Assembly: GCA_012931725.1 (NCBI GenBank)
Contig: CM022944.1
Location: forward strand, 18,327,523-18,391,522
Length of the DNA: 64,000 bases
DNA from: Litsea cubeba
Taxonomy: Eukaryota > Streptophyta > Magnoliopsida > Laurales > Lauraceae
Reading direction: 5' to 3'
The position numbers and the translations under genes are program-made. The notes beneath the pieces are model-generated. The model did not search any database. It was not told the DNA's origin and saw nothing but the letters and a program-made list of their open reading frames with translations. Of the stretch, positions 44,301 to 58,300 are shown one piece after another (position 1 is the first letter of the stretch; the number at the start of each line of letters is the position of its first letter).

Positions 44301-46297
44301 GGTGGAAATGGTGGAGGATTACTGTTGGATAAATTGGTATATGAGGAGCCAAAACCTTAATAGAGGACTACATGATTAATTGTAAGCAAATTCTAAAACG
44401 TATGATATAAAGCCCGATTTTGCCCAGCCCATTTGCCTAAGTGGGCGACTCGTGCATGACATTTGCCTCCTGTGAGGGGCTTGGCTACAATGGCCTTTTG
44501 TTTCTAAAGTTGGGCAAGGCCTCCACTTTTATACGGGTGAGAGATGTTGAGGCTATTACATTAAGGGTTACAATAATCTGACATAGTTGATCATTTGCCT
44601 AGCTAGTGCAATAGGCCCGCGCCCAATGCACGCCATAATTAAAAAATTATTAAAATTTCTAATTATAAATATTTCTAAATTTTTAAATAAATTATAAATG
44701 AATATTAATATATAATTCATAATAAAGATGGAAACTCATTAGAGAAATTTTAAGTACCACCCGGGGATGGACCTGCTGTCTTTATATATATAATTCTTTT
44801 ATGGTGTGACATTTTCCTCATTATGCTCTCACAGACAGGCATATATTTAGGCGTTTAAATAATATACGACCAGCAGAGCAGGTAAAAATCCCACTAGTAA
44901 ATGGATGATTAATGCAAATTATTTTGTATTATACGGTTATAAGTCAAATAAATAATATAGAGTTAGCATTGTTATCTGCCCTTCCAGTCGACTCAGTTAC
45001 ATGGAAAACTATATAAAGCTAGCACACAAATGATTAGTGGCTTACTTATAATTAATACGCTGATTCCGGGAATGTCGCCGGCCCACCCCAAATGATTTTC
45101 ACCAAGAGATGATTCTCATCCATAATTAAAACCATTATCACCTTACCCAACTGATTTTCACCGTTACATGATTTTTGTTTTTCTCATCCAATATAGAATA
45201 TAGTTTAAATGAAGATTAAAGGTGAGTTTTTAAAAATAAACATCAAATCAAAAGAAGATGCGATTTGATGTTCTTTTTTTTTCTTTTTTTTTTAATTCAC
45301 AGCTACGGCAGGTTTGTGTAGTTCATTTCTGCATAAAAGGAGATAAAAACTCTTTTTTCACGCGTTTGGTACGATAATTTTTCGCAAATTTAATTTTTCT
45401 CCACGACAGCTTTTTCCTCCTTAGATCTGGAAATAGACTTCCTATAGGGGTACAGGAAGTCCATTTCTATAGGAAAACCTCTCTTTAATATTAGTTTTAA
45501 AAAATGAATCATCAGCCATACCAAACAACATTAGCACCAAGTCGTCGAGGAAAATGCACCAAACATAAATTTCTAACTTTCGCGGGCGGAAAATCTTTTC
45601 TGAAATATTTAAAAATCATAGAATTTACTGATGTGACAATTTCATCTTTCCAACAAAATTACTTGTACACAAACGTGCCCTTAATCTTCATTTTTAACCA
45701 CCATGAGAAGATGTTGGATCATTTTTAATCTCCATGAAAACTAAAAGATTAGCCCCACGAGAAGATGCTCATTTTTAACCAATGACTACGATAATCTCAT
45801 GGGGGTCATCGTTTTAGATCCCTTTTTTCACGACAAAACCTTTCGACCTACCCTCCTATCAATACACTTGCATCTAAATGGATCCCACTATAAATATATG
45901 CCTTAATTAGATTGTAGCAAATTAGGTCAGTCAAAATCTAAGCATTATTCAAACTCGGTCGGGTCAAACCAAAAAACTATTCTCTTGATTGAATGGTTGG
46001 GATCATTTATAGTGAGGTGGACCATGATGGCATGCAGTCCGGGCCCACCTACTAAACCTTTTGGGATCTTCCGTGCACGTCTCTAATCCCTGCCTTGAGT
46101 AGTTGAGCTAAGTGCTCCCGCGGTGTACCTTCCTTTTAACCGTTCCCAATTTCCACTCCTTACAGTCAGGAAGCGGGTAGCATGCGCTCGATTCCCGGGT
46201 TAGGACAGGAACCTTTCCAATCCAACGACTCTACTTCCGCCACGTCAGCATCCAAGTCTCCATCAGCTCCTCCCTCCTCTCACGATCGATTTCCACT
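44301..46297. other. Intergenic DNA and promoter region of the vacuolar processing enzyme gene
   Basis: No gene was recognised. The last 100 bases are the likely promoter: CCACGTCAGC at 46240-46249 contains an ACGT core of the kind bound by plant bZIP factors, about 50 bases before the TATA box. Confidence 0.45.
46240..46249. promoter_or_regulatory. ACGT-core (bZIP-type) element upstream of the VPE gene
   Basis: CCACGTCAGC (reverse complement GCTGACGTGG) is a strong ACGT-core sequence. Its position, 49 bases before the TATA box, makes a role in VPE expression plausible. Assignment to a stress or hormone pathway would be a guess. Confidence 0.4.
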
Positions 46298-46303
46298 TAT
46301 AAA
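46298..46303 (+). promoter_or_regulatory. TATA box of the VPE gene
   Basis: TATAAA lies 83 bases upstream of the ATG at 46381, which allows a leader of about 50 bases. Confidence 0.55.
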
Positions 46304-46380
46304 GCAGAGATTCCTTCACCTCCTTCCCTTTCATCGTATCGGGATCCCGCTTCGGAGCGTCATTTCTCCGATACGATACG

Positions 46381-49300
46381 ATGGTCCGTTATTTCGCTGG
46401 TCTTCTTCTCGTCTTCCTCTTGCCGTTTTCATCTGCCGGTTCTCGGCTCTTCGATTTCCTCAAACTGCCATCGGACGGTAAGGATTTGATCGGTGGTGGC
46501 GATCATGATTCGGTCGGGACGAAATGGGCGGTTCTGATCGCCGGATCTTCAGGTTACTGGAATTACAGACATCAGGTACATTTTTCCCCTTTTTTTCTTT
46601 CTCTTGGTTGAAGATCGGATCTTTTGTGGGTTTTGACCAATTTTCCAATTAGGGTTTGCTTAGATTTTTATTGGTGATTGAGTGAGTAGGTTCTGAAAAT
46701 TTTTTTTTTTTGACTGATTTGATTCCTAACCCTTTGAAATATTGTTGGATTTTGCAGCTTTTCCAATTTTTACGACGAATTATGAGTGATGGAGTCATCT
46801 TTAGTTTACTAACTCAATCAAGTCCTGTAATATGATGGAAATTGCGGGAATTATGTGATTTTTGTTTGGATTTTTAGAATTTATTTGTTGGGTTCATTTT
46901 ATGTATCTAGGAATTGATCAGATGTTAGTTGTATTAGGAAAGTAGCTGAAGAATTGATCACTTAGCTGTTCAATTTCTTTGTACAACTATGGGTTCCTTC
47001 AGAATCAAGTGATCCAGACCTTTGATTTGGTGGAGGTCAGATTGGTGTGTCCTAGCGCTTCAATCAGTGACCTAGAGATGGACAGTTTGTGATGCAATTC
47101 CAATTTGGGGGATGTTTTGGAGATCCTCCTAGAGTGAGATAGCTTTGTTATTTTGAAGACATCTGTTTTGTTTTGGAGCAGATTGGGTTAGTTGGCAATA
47201 TATATATATATATATATCATTTTGTTTTCAATTGTTCTTGTGTTTTTTTGTTGGATAGCTATCCTTCTAAGCTTGTATATGGACTTCATTGGTAGTATAG
47301 GCTTTGATTGGATCCATCCCCCTTTCTGGAGCAGACAGATAGTTATCCCCCATTTTTTTGAGTTTTTAAATTCTTTTCTCGGCAGGCTTAATGTCAACAA
47401 AAGAAAATTAGATATTTTTCTCCCTACCTCAAATGTCCAAAATTTTTGGAGCCAACCCCGATTGATGGGATAAGGATAAGATGATGTGATGAGTACCCAA
47501 AATGCGTGGGAAACAAGCAAAACACTTAGTTACTCTGTTTGCTTTAATTTTTACTTGAAACCTGCCGCTGTAGAGGCTCCTCTTGTTGACCATTGGTGTC
47601 AACACGAGCGGACCTCGGCTAAGCCCCTAGCTCATAAAACTGAAAGTCTAAAACTACCTCTGGTTCCTTGAACACCATGTAATTAGTAAGTTGAATTTAT
47701 AGTCTTTGTTGTCTTTCATTTTCCCAATGTGGATATTCTGAATTTGCATTTACAAATAGACTAGGTGAGGAGTTTTAGAAAGGGAAAGTGTCACACTTGC
47801 GATTGTAAGTTTTGAAGGTAGGAATTCGTATTCATTATACTTACTCAAATGGTCAAGCTACCTTTTGTGACTGTTGTCATTGTATCTGATTCTGATATTC
47901 TTAACATCGTCGTTGCTGTCACTTGCATTTTATAATGAAGCATGTCTTTCATCACTAGTGGTTAATTGTATAATTGAACTGGCAGTAAAATCTCTTCAAA
48001 TAGGATGCTGGAATTAGTCCTTTGATTGCTGTTTCTTTGGAGTTACAAATCCATCATGTTCGTGTTTTGTGTATGACTTTTGTATTGTTTGAACATATTA
48101 ACAGACAGCTAAGTGTGGATAGTGGATACTAATATACTATTAGTTTCTTTCGGAGAAGTTCATTTCCTTGTTATAATTGCTCCACATTTTTTATATCGCA
48201 TTTATTGCCGCATTGTTCCCATTGATGCTGATCGTGTGTAGTTAAAGATCAATTGATTTGTATATATATATATTGAATTGTTTGAACACAGAAGAAGACA
48301 GCTAAGCATTAATACTTCGAATACTTTTTTATGGGAAGTTCATTTTCTTCCTGTACTAGCTTTTGTATTGCATATATTGCTTCAGTGTTATTGAGAATAT
48401 GAGGCCCTTCTACCCTCTTTCTTGTATTGTAGGTCCATTTTTGAAGCAGCGCGGGGAAGGGAGGATAGCCAACAGGCTAAACTCCAAGCCAAAAGGCTTA
48501 GGGATAGGGATCCATAGGATCAAACTTGTCTTGGTCTCACACCACAGACACACAATCAAGAGAAAACTCAATAGAAAACTTTATTAAATCAATGCATTGT
48601 CCCTAAAGAGGGATTACAATCCTTTATATAGATTTATACTCTAACCTATTCTTGGAAACAACTCTAATTAAAATAAGCACTAAATCAAATAAGAGAAACT
48701 TTCTAATTAAACTCATAAGTATTCCTAAAATTCAGCTAATACTAAAAATAAAACTATTGCATGATTTAAAGATCTTTTTATCGCTTGGGCCCAATGGGCA
48801 ACCAGACCGAGGATCTGGCCTGCATCAGCTCCCCCCCTCTTGGAGGGAACTCGTCCTCGAGTTCAGTAGGTGACCGCCTGGGTCGAAGATCAAACGCACA
48901 AACTTCCGATTATATTGTGGATCTTCATATGGTGTGTAAGCTTCACTTAAGCATGTACTCCACGGAAGTCTTAGATATTGCCTCTTTTGATGGTTGGATC
49001 TTGCATGTACTCGTGCTCGAACAAATAGATTCTTCGATTTTTGAATTCGTACCATATGCTCACAAACTTCTGATATCAACAATCGATTTCCGAAGATGAA
49101 ATCAATGTGGGGAACCTCAATGATTTGCTCTTCTTTTTCAACCTTTGAAACAATATCCTGTGCTTTTGATGCTTTAATTGGCTCTTTAGGAATTGAACAT
49201 ACGAGGAAATCTACCAGTTGATCAGGCTCTTGGCTGATTACATTCAATTCTTCAAAGTCCGCATATTCTTCCTTCGGTGTTTGCACTTCTTCATCTGAAT

Positions 49301-52300
49301 TTGTTGAGAAATCATTAGTGTCTTGATTTTGTTCCTCAACTTCAGTTTTGATAATCTCCAAGACTGGTTCCACCATATGGACTTCAGTGGTGTACGGAGA
49401 CTTTTCTTCTTGCATCTTAGCTTTTCGGAGGCGATAGCGTTTTATCGAGTGTTCAACACGGATCGCTTCCCAAAATGCCTCGTGCATATCTTTGCATTCT
49501 TTCTTCATATTTTTCAATATGCTTGGATGCAAACCTTTGAGAAACTGAATGAAATCAAGTGTCTTGCCCAAGTCACATAAATAATGTAGCCTTTCAAATT
49601 CATTGGCATATTGTTCGACGGACAATGTTCCTTGTGTTAAACTAAGATACTGCGCAAAATGGCCAATGGGCTTCAAATTGGCTTCCACTGGTGGGGAGAA
49701 TGGATCTCTTCCATGTACATACTTGTCCTCCAGTAGTAATTTCATTTCGTTCCATGTCGGTGGATATTGATACAATTGACATTCTACTTCTTTCCACCAT
49801 GCTTGTGCGTCTCCTAGAAACTTTCGTTTGGCATAATCTTTGCATGAATGACCTCTTAATTGACGCCAAGTAAAATACTCTTCAAGTACTTGAATCCAAT
49901 TCAAGAAGACATATGGATCTCTATTTCCATAAAAAAATGGAACTTCTGGAGCTTCTCGATAAACCATGTTTGAGAAGTTACCTTGATGATCAATTGCTCA
50001 GTGATGGACTCTTTGCTGCTTGGTACTGCTAGAGGAAGTGATGGAATAGGCCCTGATTTCAATAAATTCCTACTTGGGCTTTTTGTTGGGTCGGACCCAA
50101 CCCGAACTCAGGCCCAAAGTGGGCTCAGCAAAAAGACCTGATAGTTTGGATCAGCACGTGTCTGCTTGTTTCGTCCTTCGTGCCTAGAGGGGATGAAAAG
50201 CCCTTTCTGCTCATTCTCTCTCTGCTGGTCATCTTAGCTTGGTGAATAATCCAATGGCAATAACTCTGGAGTAGTGACAGTGAGGAGAGCAGAGGCAAGT
50301 TCGGGTGCTGCTGAGGCAACGGCGGCTCGGCGATGGAGATGCAACCTGCAGGCGATGAGTCAACGGTGCCAGGTACACTCGACTCTCCTTTACCTCCTTT
50401 CTTCTTCGATTTTTTTTTTTGGGTTGGATGAAGATGGGTTCCGGCTGTGTTCTGGATTACTAGGAGAGGGGTCAGTGGAGTTTGGATTAGATGGGATCAG
50501 GGTCTGTGCCGTTTTTGTGGGGTTTCGGTTGGAGGTGGTGGGGATGAGATGATGGAGTTCAACATGCACAGGGATTCGGTGGAGTTTTTTTGGCTGGTTC
50601 CCTCTTTCTTCTGGTTTTGGGAACGCTGTTGGTGGGTTCGGTCAGGCAAGGTTTTGCTTGGCGGATGATGGTGGGCTGGCTGGTTTGGGGAGCGGTTGGA
50701 GTTGGGTAGGGCGGCGTGGTTGGATCTGGTTTTTTTGGATTGGTGATGATTTGGGGCTTTTAGGGTTTCGGGAGAAATTGATCGAAGGTGGGGATTGATT
50801 CGGGAGTGGCTGTCGTGGATGGGTGGTGGGGATGATGATGATAATGGACGGAGAAATGAGCGGATTACCTCGGATCGGCGATCGAAACGGCGATCTGAGA
50901 GGGATCTTAGTTTTGATACCAATTGAAGCAGCGCGGGGAAGGGAGGATAGCCAACAGGCTAAACTCCAAGCCAAAAGGCTTAGGGATAGGGATCCATAGG
51001 ATCAAACTTGTCTTGGTCTCACACCACAGACACACAATCAAGAGAAAACTCAATAGAAAACTTTATTAAATCAATGCATTGTCCCTAAAGAGGGATTACA
51101 ATCCTTTATATAGATTTATACTCTAACCTATTCTTGGAAACAACTCTAATTAAAATAAGCACTAAATCAAATAAGAGAAACTTTCTAATTAAACTCATAA
51201 GTATTCCTAAAATTCAGCTAATACTAAAATAAAACTATTGCATGATTTAAAGATCTTTTTATCGGCTTGGGCCCAATGGGCAACCAGACCGAGGATCTGG
51301 CCTGCATCAATTGAAGCAGCGCGGGGAAGGGAGGGTAGCCAACAGGCTAAACTCCAAGCCAAAAGGCTTATTGATAGGGATCCATAGGATCAAACTTGTC
51401 TTGGTCTCACACCACAGACACACAATCAAGAGAAAACTCAATAGAAAACTTTATTAAATCAATGCATTGTCCCTAAAGAGGGATTACAATCCTTTATATA
51501 GATTTATACTCTAACCTATTCTTGGAAACAACTCTAATTAAAATAAGCACTAAATCAAATAAGAGAAACTTTCTAATTAAACTCATAAGTATTCCTAAAA
51601 TTCAGCTAATACTAAAAATAAAACTATTGCATGATTTAAAGATCTTTTTATCGGCTTGGGCCCATGGGCAACCAGACCGAGGATCTGGCCTGCATCAATT
51701 TTGAAATTCTTCTCTTTTATATAAACTATTGGTTCTTTCATATTTCAATGGTTTTTCCCTGAAATTTAAGTGGAGTAATTGTTTTTGATGTATCAAGTAT
51801 CAACCCTTTATGATTACACATTTTCAGGCTGATGTTTGTCATGCATATCAAATCATGAAAAAGGGTGGATTGAAAGATGAAAATATCATTGTTTTCATGT
51901 ATGATGATATTGCTAACCATGAAGAAAACCCACGGCCTGGGATCATCATTAATCACCCTCATGGCGAGGATGTCTATGAAGGAGTCCCCAAGGTTTGATT
52001 TTCCGACATTCTTTGCTTATTTCATAGGATTTATTGATTATTGTTGTCTTTTCTCAGGTGTTATACTATCATGTTGCAGGATTATGTTGGGGAGGATGTT
52101 AATGTTGGCAACTTCTTTGCTGTTCTCCTTGGAAATAAATCTGCACTTACCGGCGGCAGTGGGAAGGTTGTGGATAGTGGCCCCAATGATCATATTTTTG
52201 TATTCTATTCTGACCATGGCGGTCCTGGGGTCCTTGGTTAGTATTTCCATGTTTATAAGTTCGAAACATTAAATGTTTAACCAATCCATTGGAATTGGTA

Positions 52301-52310
52301 TGGTGTATGT

Positions 52311-52343
<33 letters not shown>

Positions 52344-55300
52344 GTTATGGAAACAGAAAATGAAAAATAAGCAATGTCTCCTCTTTGACTTTATCACCTT
52401 GATCCAAAATCCAGTCCTCAGGTCATGTGCTTCTCAATCTACTCATTGACTTCTCATCCCCAATCTTCATGGAAGTTTGGATATGGACTGAGATTTGGAC
52501 TTCTAAGCCTTAGTTGGCTCTTTCCATTTGCTGCCTAGTGATAAATATATTTTCTGGGATAAAGATGTTTGATTGATAATTATAAAAATAATTACTGCAT
52601 TCATGTTGTGAGTTTTGTCTTTTGCATCAGGGATGCCCACAAATCCTTACCTTTACGCAGATGATCTAGTAGATGTCTTAAAGAAAAAGCATGCTTCTGG
52701 GACATATAAAAGCTTGGTAACTAAATATATATATATATATTTTCAGTATTTGCATTTTGATAGTTTGGCCCTTCATGTGTTTTCTCTGATAGTGGATTTT
52801 GTAATTTTTTGTTGTCACAGGTATTTTATCTTGAAGCTTGTGAATCTGGCAGTATATTTGAGGGTCTTCTTCCAGAAGGTTTAAATATCTATGCAACCAC
52901 AGCATCAAATGCTGAAGAGAGCAGTTGGGGAACTTACTGTCCTGGGGAGACTTCAAGCCCTCCTCCAGAATATGATACCTGTTTAGGGGACTTGTATAGT
53001 GTTGCTTGGATGGAAGACAGGTAAGTAATATTCTACACTGCAAAATTTTCCAAATTTTGAAATATGAAAACTATAAAAAGCTGCAATAGATCCATTTGTT
53101 GCAAACTTGATTTCGGCAGGAACACATGCCAGTGTCATGACAATCCAAGCCCAATCAAGCCCAGGCCCATTCTGGGTCCAAACTGTATATATTACTTAGT
53201 CAAAGCTTCTTAGTTGGAAAAAACAGATTTTTAGGATCTGATTAGATACTTACATGTAATCAGGGATTTCATCCCCTTTATAATGAGAAGAACAGTCGAC
53301 CAAGGAGGTCACTGGATTAAGCCATCTTTGCAGAATTATTTCTATCTTCTTAAAATGATATGGTATCAGAGCCTGATCTAGATCATTCAAGTCATTTTCC
53401 TGTCTGGAAGCACTCAGTGCATCTCCGATCAGGTGTGGCCCACCTGAGATCTTCTCCATCAACTCAGCGGAACCAGACCATGTTGGTCGACTAGCATTGC
53501 TGGTATTTCTGGTGATTTTTCAGGATTTTTTGTTCACATCCGAAGTGGGTTTTCCATCGCCATTTGTGGTCGTCAGATTTCTCAATCTGATTTCATCTCG
53601 GCCGTCTAAAATCAAGGATCTTGGTTATTTTTGGCTGAATCTTCTTCCCTCGCTTGCGAAAATTTGATGTGTCTTCATCCCCGACCTCGATCTATCATCT
53701 GATGATCTGGTGGGGCTTCCGGTTATGGAATCATACTGACAGAATGGTCGTCAGTCAGTTTTAGTGCAGATCTGTGCACTGTTTCGGTTGTATTGTCATT
53801 ATTTGTGCATCTTCTCCATATCAACCATCTATTATTCGCTGGAAGACATTTTCTGCCACCTGATCATCTGTGATCATTCCTGATCATCTCTGATCAGCCG
53901 TGGCCCACCTGCGATCATCCACCTCATATCAGCAAAAGAAGCTCATCTTGGTCGACTGGGTCTCCTCTTATTTCTGGACATTTTTTCAGGATTTTTGGAT
54001 CATCAGAGGTTAGGCCTTCTACTCATTTTTGTGAAAATTCAGTTTTCTCAACCTGTTTTATCACAGCCGTCCAGATTTTTGGATTCTGTTGGTTCTGCCT
54101 GGGACCACTTCCATTAGGTGCGAAAATAGTTCATCTTTTCATCCACACTCTGTGATCTGGCCATTGATCCATTACTGGGGCAACCGTGAGCATTCACTCA
54201 CTGACGACAGGGTCGTCTGATGTGTTCTGTGTGATATCTGGTACTGTTTTATGTTGTTTTGGGTCAATTGCATGTTCTTCTAGCTACAACAACTGTTATA
54301 ATTTCTTTCTGGTCCGGCTGTTCTGCTGTGCAATTGTTCATTTTGTCTACTCATCATGGAAAAATCTGAGATTAAAATGGTTCAGTTTGATGGAACCAAT
54401 TATACCTCCTGGGCCTTCCAATTTCAAATTTATTTAGAAGGCAAGGAACTCTGGTCATATATTGATGGATCTGAACCCAAGCCAGCGGAAGATGACAAGA
54501 AGATTTTAGCTTGGAAAACTAAGGATGCTAAAATCAAAACCTGGTTGTTGGGCTCGGTTGCGCCCCCATTTTATCCTCAACCTCCGCCCTTGTAAAACTG
54601 CCAGGGAAATGTGGGATTATCTTCAGATGATCTATCAACAAGGCAATGCTGCCCGTCAATTTCAATTAGAACTTGACATTTCTCAGTTTACTCAAGGAAC
54701 ACAATCTATTCAGGAGTACTATAATGGTTTTCGCCGACTGTGGTCAGAATATGATGAGATTAAGTTTGCCAAGGTGTCCGAGGCACTCCTACCTGAACTC
54801 CTTCCCTTACAACAAAGTAGCCATCGGGATCAGTTTCTGATGAAACTTCGTCGGGAGTTTGAGACAGTTCGATCTAACTTAATGAGCAGGGCTTCTCTTC
54901 CTAGCTTGGATGACTGTCTTCAGGAGCTTCTACGGGAAGAACAACGTCTGTTAACGAACTCTACTCTGGACCAGCAGGGTTCTACTGAGACTCCACTTGC
55001 CCTATGTTGCTATCACCAGACCATCTTCCTGGGATATCAGTAAAGTTCAGTGCCATAACTGCAGGAAATATGGTCACTATGCCAATCAATGCAAGGCAAA
55101 AATCTGCCGATATTGTAAGGCATCTGGTCATGTTATGAAGAATGCCGGAAAAAGAATCGCAATTCTACTTCCCGCAATTATGTGCAGTCAGGCCATGGTA
55201 CTTCCACAGTGATGTCAGCTCCTACTGCTTATCATCTGACTTCCGTGGTTCTCTGCAATCTGATTCATCCTCCCTGTCTGGTTCCTCATCACAATCTGCG

Positions 55301-58300
55301 TCCCCAGCTCCTCTCACCCCTGAAATGGTTAACCAAATGATCATCAATGCCTTGGCCTCCATGAACATCTCAGGTACTGATTCCTCTCTTTCCAATACAT
55401 GGTACTTAGATTCTGGTGCAAGTAACCATATGACCTCTTCACCCGTACCATTACAGAATGTTGTTCCTTACACTGGTCATCTCACTGTTCAAGCTGCCAA
55501 TGGAGATCATCTCCCCATCACCTCTGTTGGTGATACACCTGGCCCCTTACCTTTAACCAATGTTTTCGTTTCTCCCCATCTTGCTACTAATTTGGTTTCT
55601 GTGGGTCAACTTGTTGAAAATAATTGCAATGTCTCCTTTTCTTCTTCTGGCTGTGTTGTGCAGGACCAGGAGTCGGGGGAAGTGATCGCGAGGGGGCCTA
55701 AGCGTGGCAGACTTTTTTCTTTACCAGTGTCTTCCGTTATTGAGAATAAAATTTTACATCAGTTATTTTGTTTTTTTATTTAGAATAATTCTCGATTGTG
55801 GCATAATCGACTTGGTCATCCAAATGCCTCTACTTTGTCTACTTTATTTCAATCTGGATTGTTACATAAACCTATTGACTCTGCTTCTTTTGAATGTGAT
55901 GCTTGTAAATTAGGAAAGAGTAAGACTTTAACCTTTTCCACACTCCCTCACACGGAGCACTGCATGTTTTGACTTAATTCACAGTGATGTTTGGGGCATT
56001 GCTCCGACCCTTCCCATAGTCATTTCAAGTACTTTGTAACTTTCATTGATGATTACAGCCGCTTTACTTGGATTTATTTATTGCATTCGAAGTCTGATGT
56101 TCTTAATGCATTTAAATTCTTTGTTAACTATGTTGAAAACCAATTTTCAAAATGCATTAAAACTTTTGCGCTCAGACTCAGGGGGGGAGTATGTTTCCAA
56201 GGATTTTCAATCTTTTCTAAACAATAAAGGAATCATCTCTCAACGTACATGTCCGTATACTCCACAACAAAATGGAGTCGCGGAACGGAAAAAACAGGCA
56301 TCTTCTTGATGTCACTAGAACTCTTCTGATTGAATCATCCGTTCCACCTCGTTTTTGGACTGAAGCTCTCACCACGGCTGTCTATCTCATTAACCGCCTT
56401 CCATCACATACTATTGCTCATTGCACGCCTCATTTTAAGTTGTTTGTCATCATCCTGTGTTTGATCACCTACATACATTTGGCTGTGTTTGCTTTGTTCA
56501 TCTCCCTCCCACAGAAAGAACAAAACTGACAGCACAATCTCGCAGGTGTGCTTTTTTTGGGTTATGCCACTAATCAAAAAGGTTTTGTTTGTTATGATCC
56601 CATTGGTCGTCGTATCAGGGTTTCTCGAAATGTTATTTTCTTTGAAAATCAATATTTCTTCCAAACTCACATAGATTGTCCTTCACCCTCTTCACCAGCT
56701 CTCTTACCAGGTTTTTCGGATCAACCCTCTGTTACTAGGTTAATCCGGCTTTTGTATACCATCGACGGGAGAAACCTTCCATTGCCGATGGCCCTCCCCT
56801 TGATCCTCCACCGACAACTAGTTCAGCGCCTGCTTTACGTCGCTCTTCCAGAACATCTAGACCACCAGAGCGATATGGCTTTACCCATACTTCTTTGATG
56901 ACCACTCTCTCTTCTATCTCTATCCCAAGTTCTTATTTACAGGCTGTCCAACACGATTGCTGGAACCAGGCCATGAAGGAGGAATTAGATGCATTGGCTC
57001 TGAATCACACATGGGATATTGTGGAGTGTACTCCGGCAGTTAAGCCCATTGGTTGCCAAATGGATTTACTCGATCAAACTTAAATCTGATGGCTCCTTGG
57101 ATAGACACAAAGCCAGACTTGTGGCCCTCGGAAACAGACAGGAGTATGGCATTGACTATGAGGAGACATTTGCACCGGTGGCAAAAATGACCTCTGTTCG
57201 GTTACTTCTCGCCATTGCTGCATCTCAGTCTTGGCCATTATACCAAATGGATGTCAAAAATGCATTTCTCCATGGGGATTTGCACGAAGAAGTCTATATG
57301 CGTATACCACAGGGCGTCACCTCTCCCTCCAAGAAGTCTGTCTGTCGGTTGCGGAAATCACTTTATGGTCTAAAGCAAGCTCCACGGGCATGGTTCGAAA
57401 CCTTCAGGAGTCGATTATGCGAGAATGGGTTTACTCAGAGCCCTTATGATCCATCTCTCTTTTTGTGCCACACATCTACAGGGGTTACTGTACTTCTGGT
57501 GTATGTTGACGATATTATTATCACTGGTACGGATGATGGTATGATCAAATCTCTCCAAGCTTCCCTTCGGACTTCCTTTAATATGAAGGATTTGGGTCCT
57601 TTGCATTATTTCTTGGGCTTAGAGGTGCATCAATCTCCAAAAGGTCTTTTTGTTAATCAACACAAATACACATCCGACCTTATTGAGTTGGCCGACCTCC
57701 AGGATTCTTCGCCTGTTGATACACCCGTCGAGGGTAAATCTCAAACTGAGTAAAGATGATGGAGAGCTTCTTCCTGATCCTCATCCATACCGGCGCCTCG
57801 TGGGCAGTCTAGTCTATCTCACCATCACTAGACCAGACATTTCATTTGCTGTTAATCTTGTGAGCCAGTTCATGACCGCTCCTCGACACCTTCATTTGAC
57901 AGCTGTGAAGCGCATTATCCGTTATCTGCTAAGAACTGTTCATCGTGGTTTATTTTATCCGAAAGATAATCCTCTTCAACTCGCTGCTTATGCGGATGCT
58001 GACTGGGCAGGCTGTCAAGACACGCGTCGTTCTACTACTGGTTGGTGCATGTACCTTGGCAATTCGCTCATTTCTTGGAAATGCAAGAAACAGGCACGTG
58101 TATCCAGATCTTCCACGGAGGCTGAATATAGAGCGATGTCTTCTGCTTGTTCTGAAGTCTTATGGCTACGGGGCCTTCTTTCGGAACTTGGGTTCACTCA
58201 GACCTATCCTACTCCTTTGCATGCCGACAATACTGGGGCTATCCGAATCACTGAAAATCCCGTATTCCATGAACGCACCAAGCATATTGAAGTTGACTGC

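Larger units (their letters stand above)
48442..51697 (-). mobile_element. Non-autonomous LTR retrotransposon with gag only (TR-GAG type) and three LTRs
   Basis: The element runs antisense to the VPE gene inside its first intron. On the minus strand the order is LTR (51697-51312), LTR (51309-50924), primer-binding site (TGGTATCA at 50921-50914), leader, gag-like frame (49967-48825), polypurine tract (GAGGGGGGGAGC) and LTR (48827-48442). ATTTT flanks the whole unit. No protease, integrase or reverse transcriptase is encoded, as in TR-GAG elements, so movement would need a helper. The doubled 5' LTR is unusual. Confidence 0.9.

Noticed and set aside
46182..46481. A 99-codon frame overlapping the VPE start
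   Set aside because: It is an alternative frame of the VPE promoter, leader and first exon; the signal peptide and legumain domain are in the other frame.
50497..50974. Proline/serine-rich minus-strand frames near the 5' LTRs
   Set aside because: They lie in the untranslated leader of the gag-only retrotransposon and show no domain.
48442..51697. Three spaced repeats as a possible CRISPR array
   Set aside because: The 386-bp repeats have TG...CA ends, target duplications, a primer site and a gag frame, so they are LTRs.
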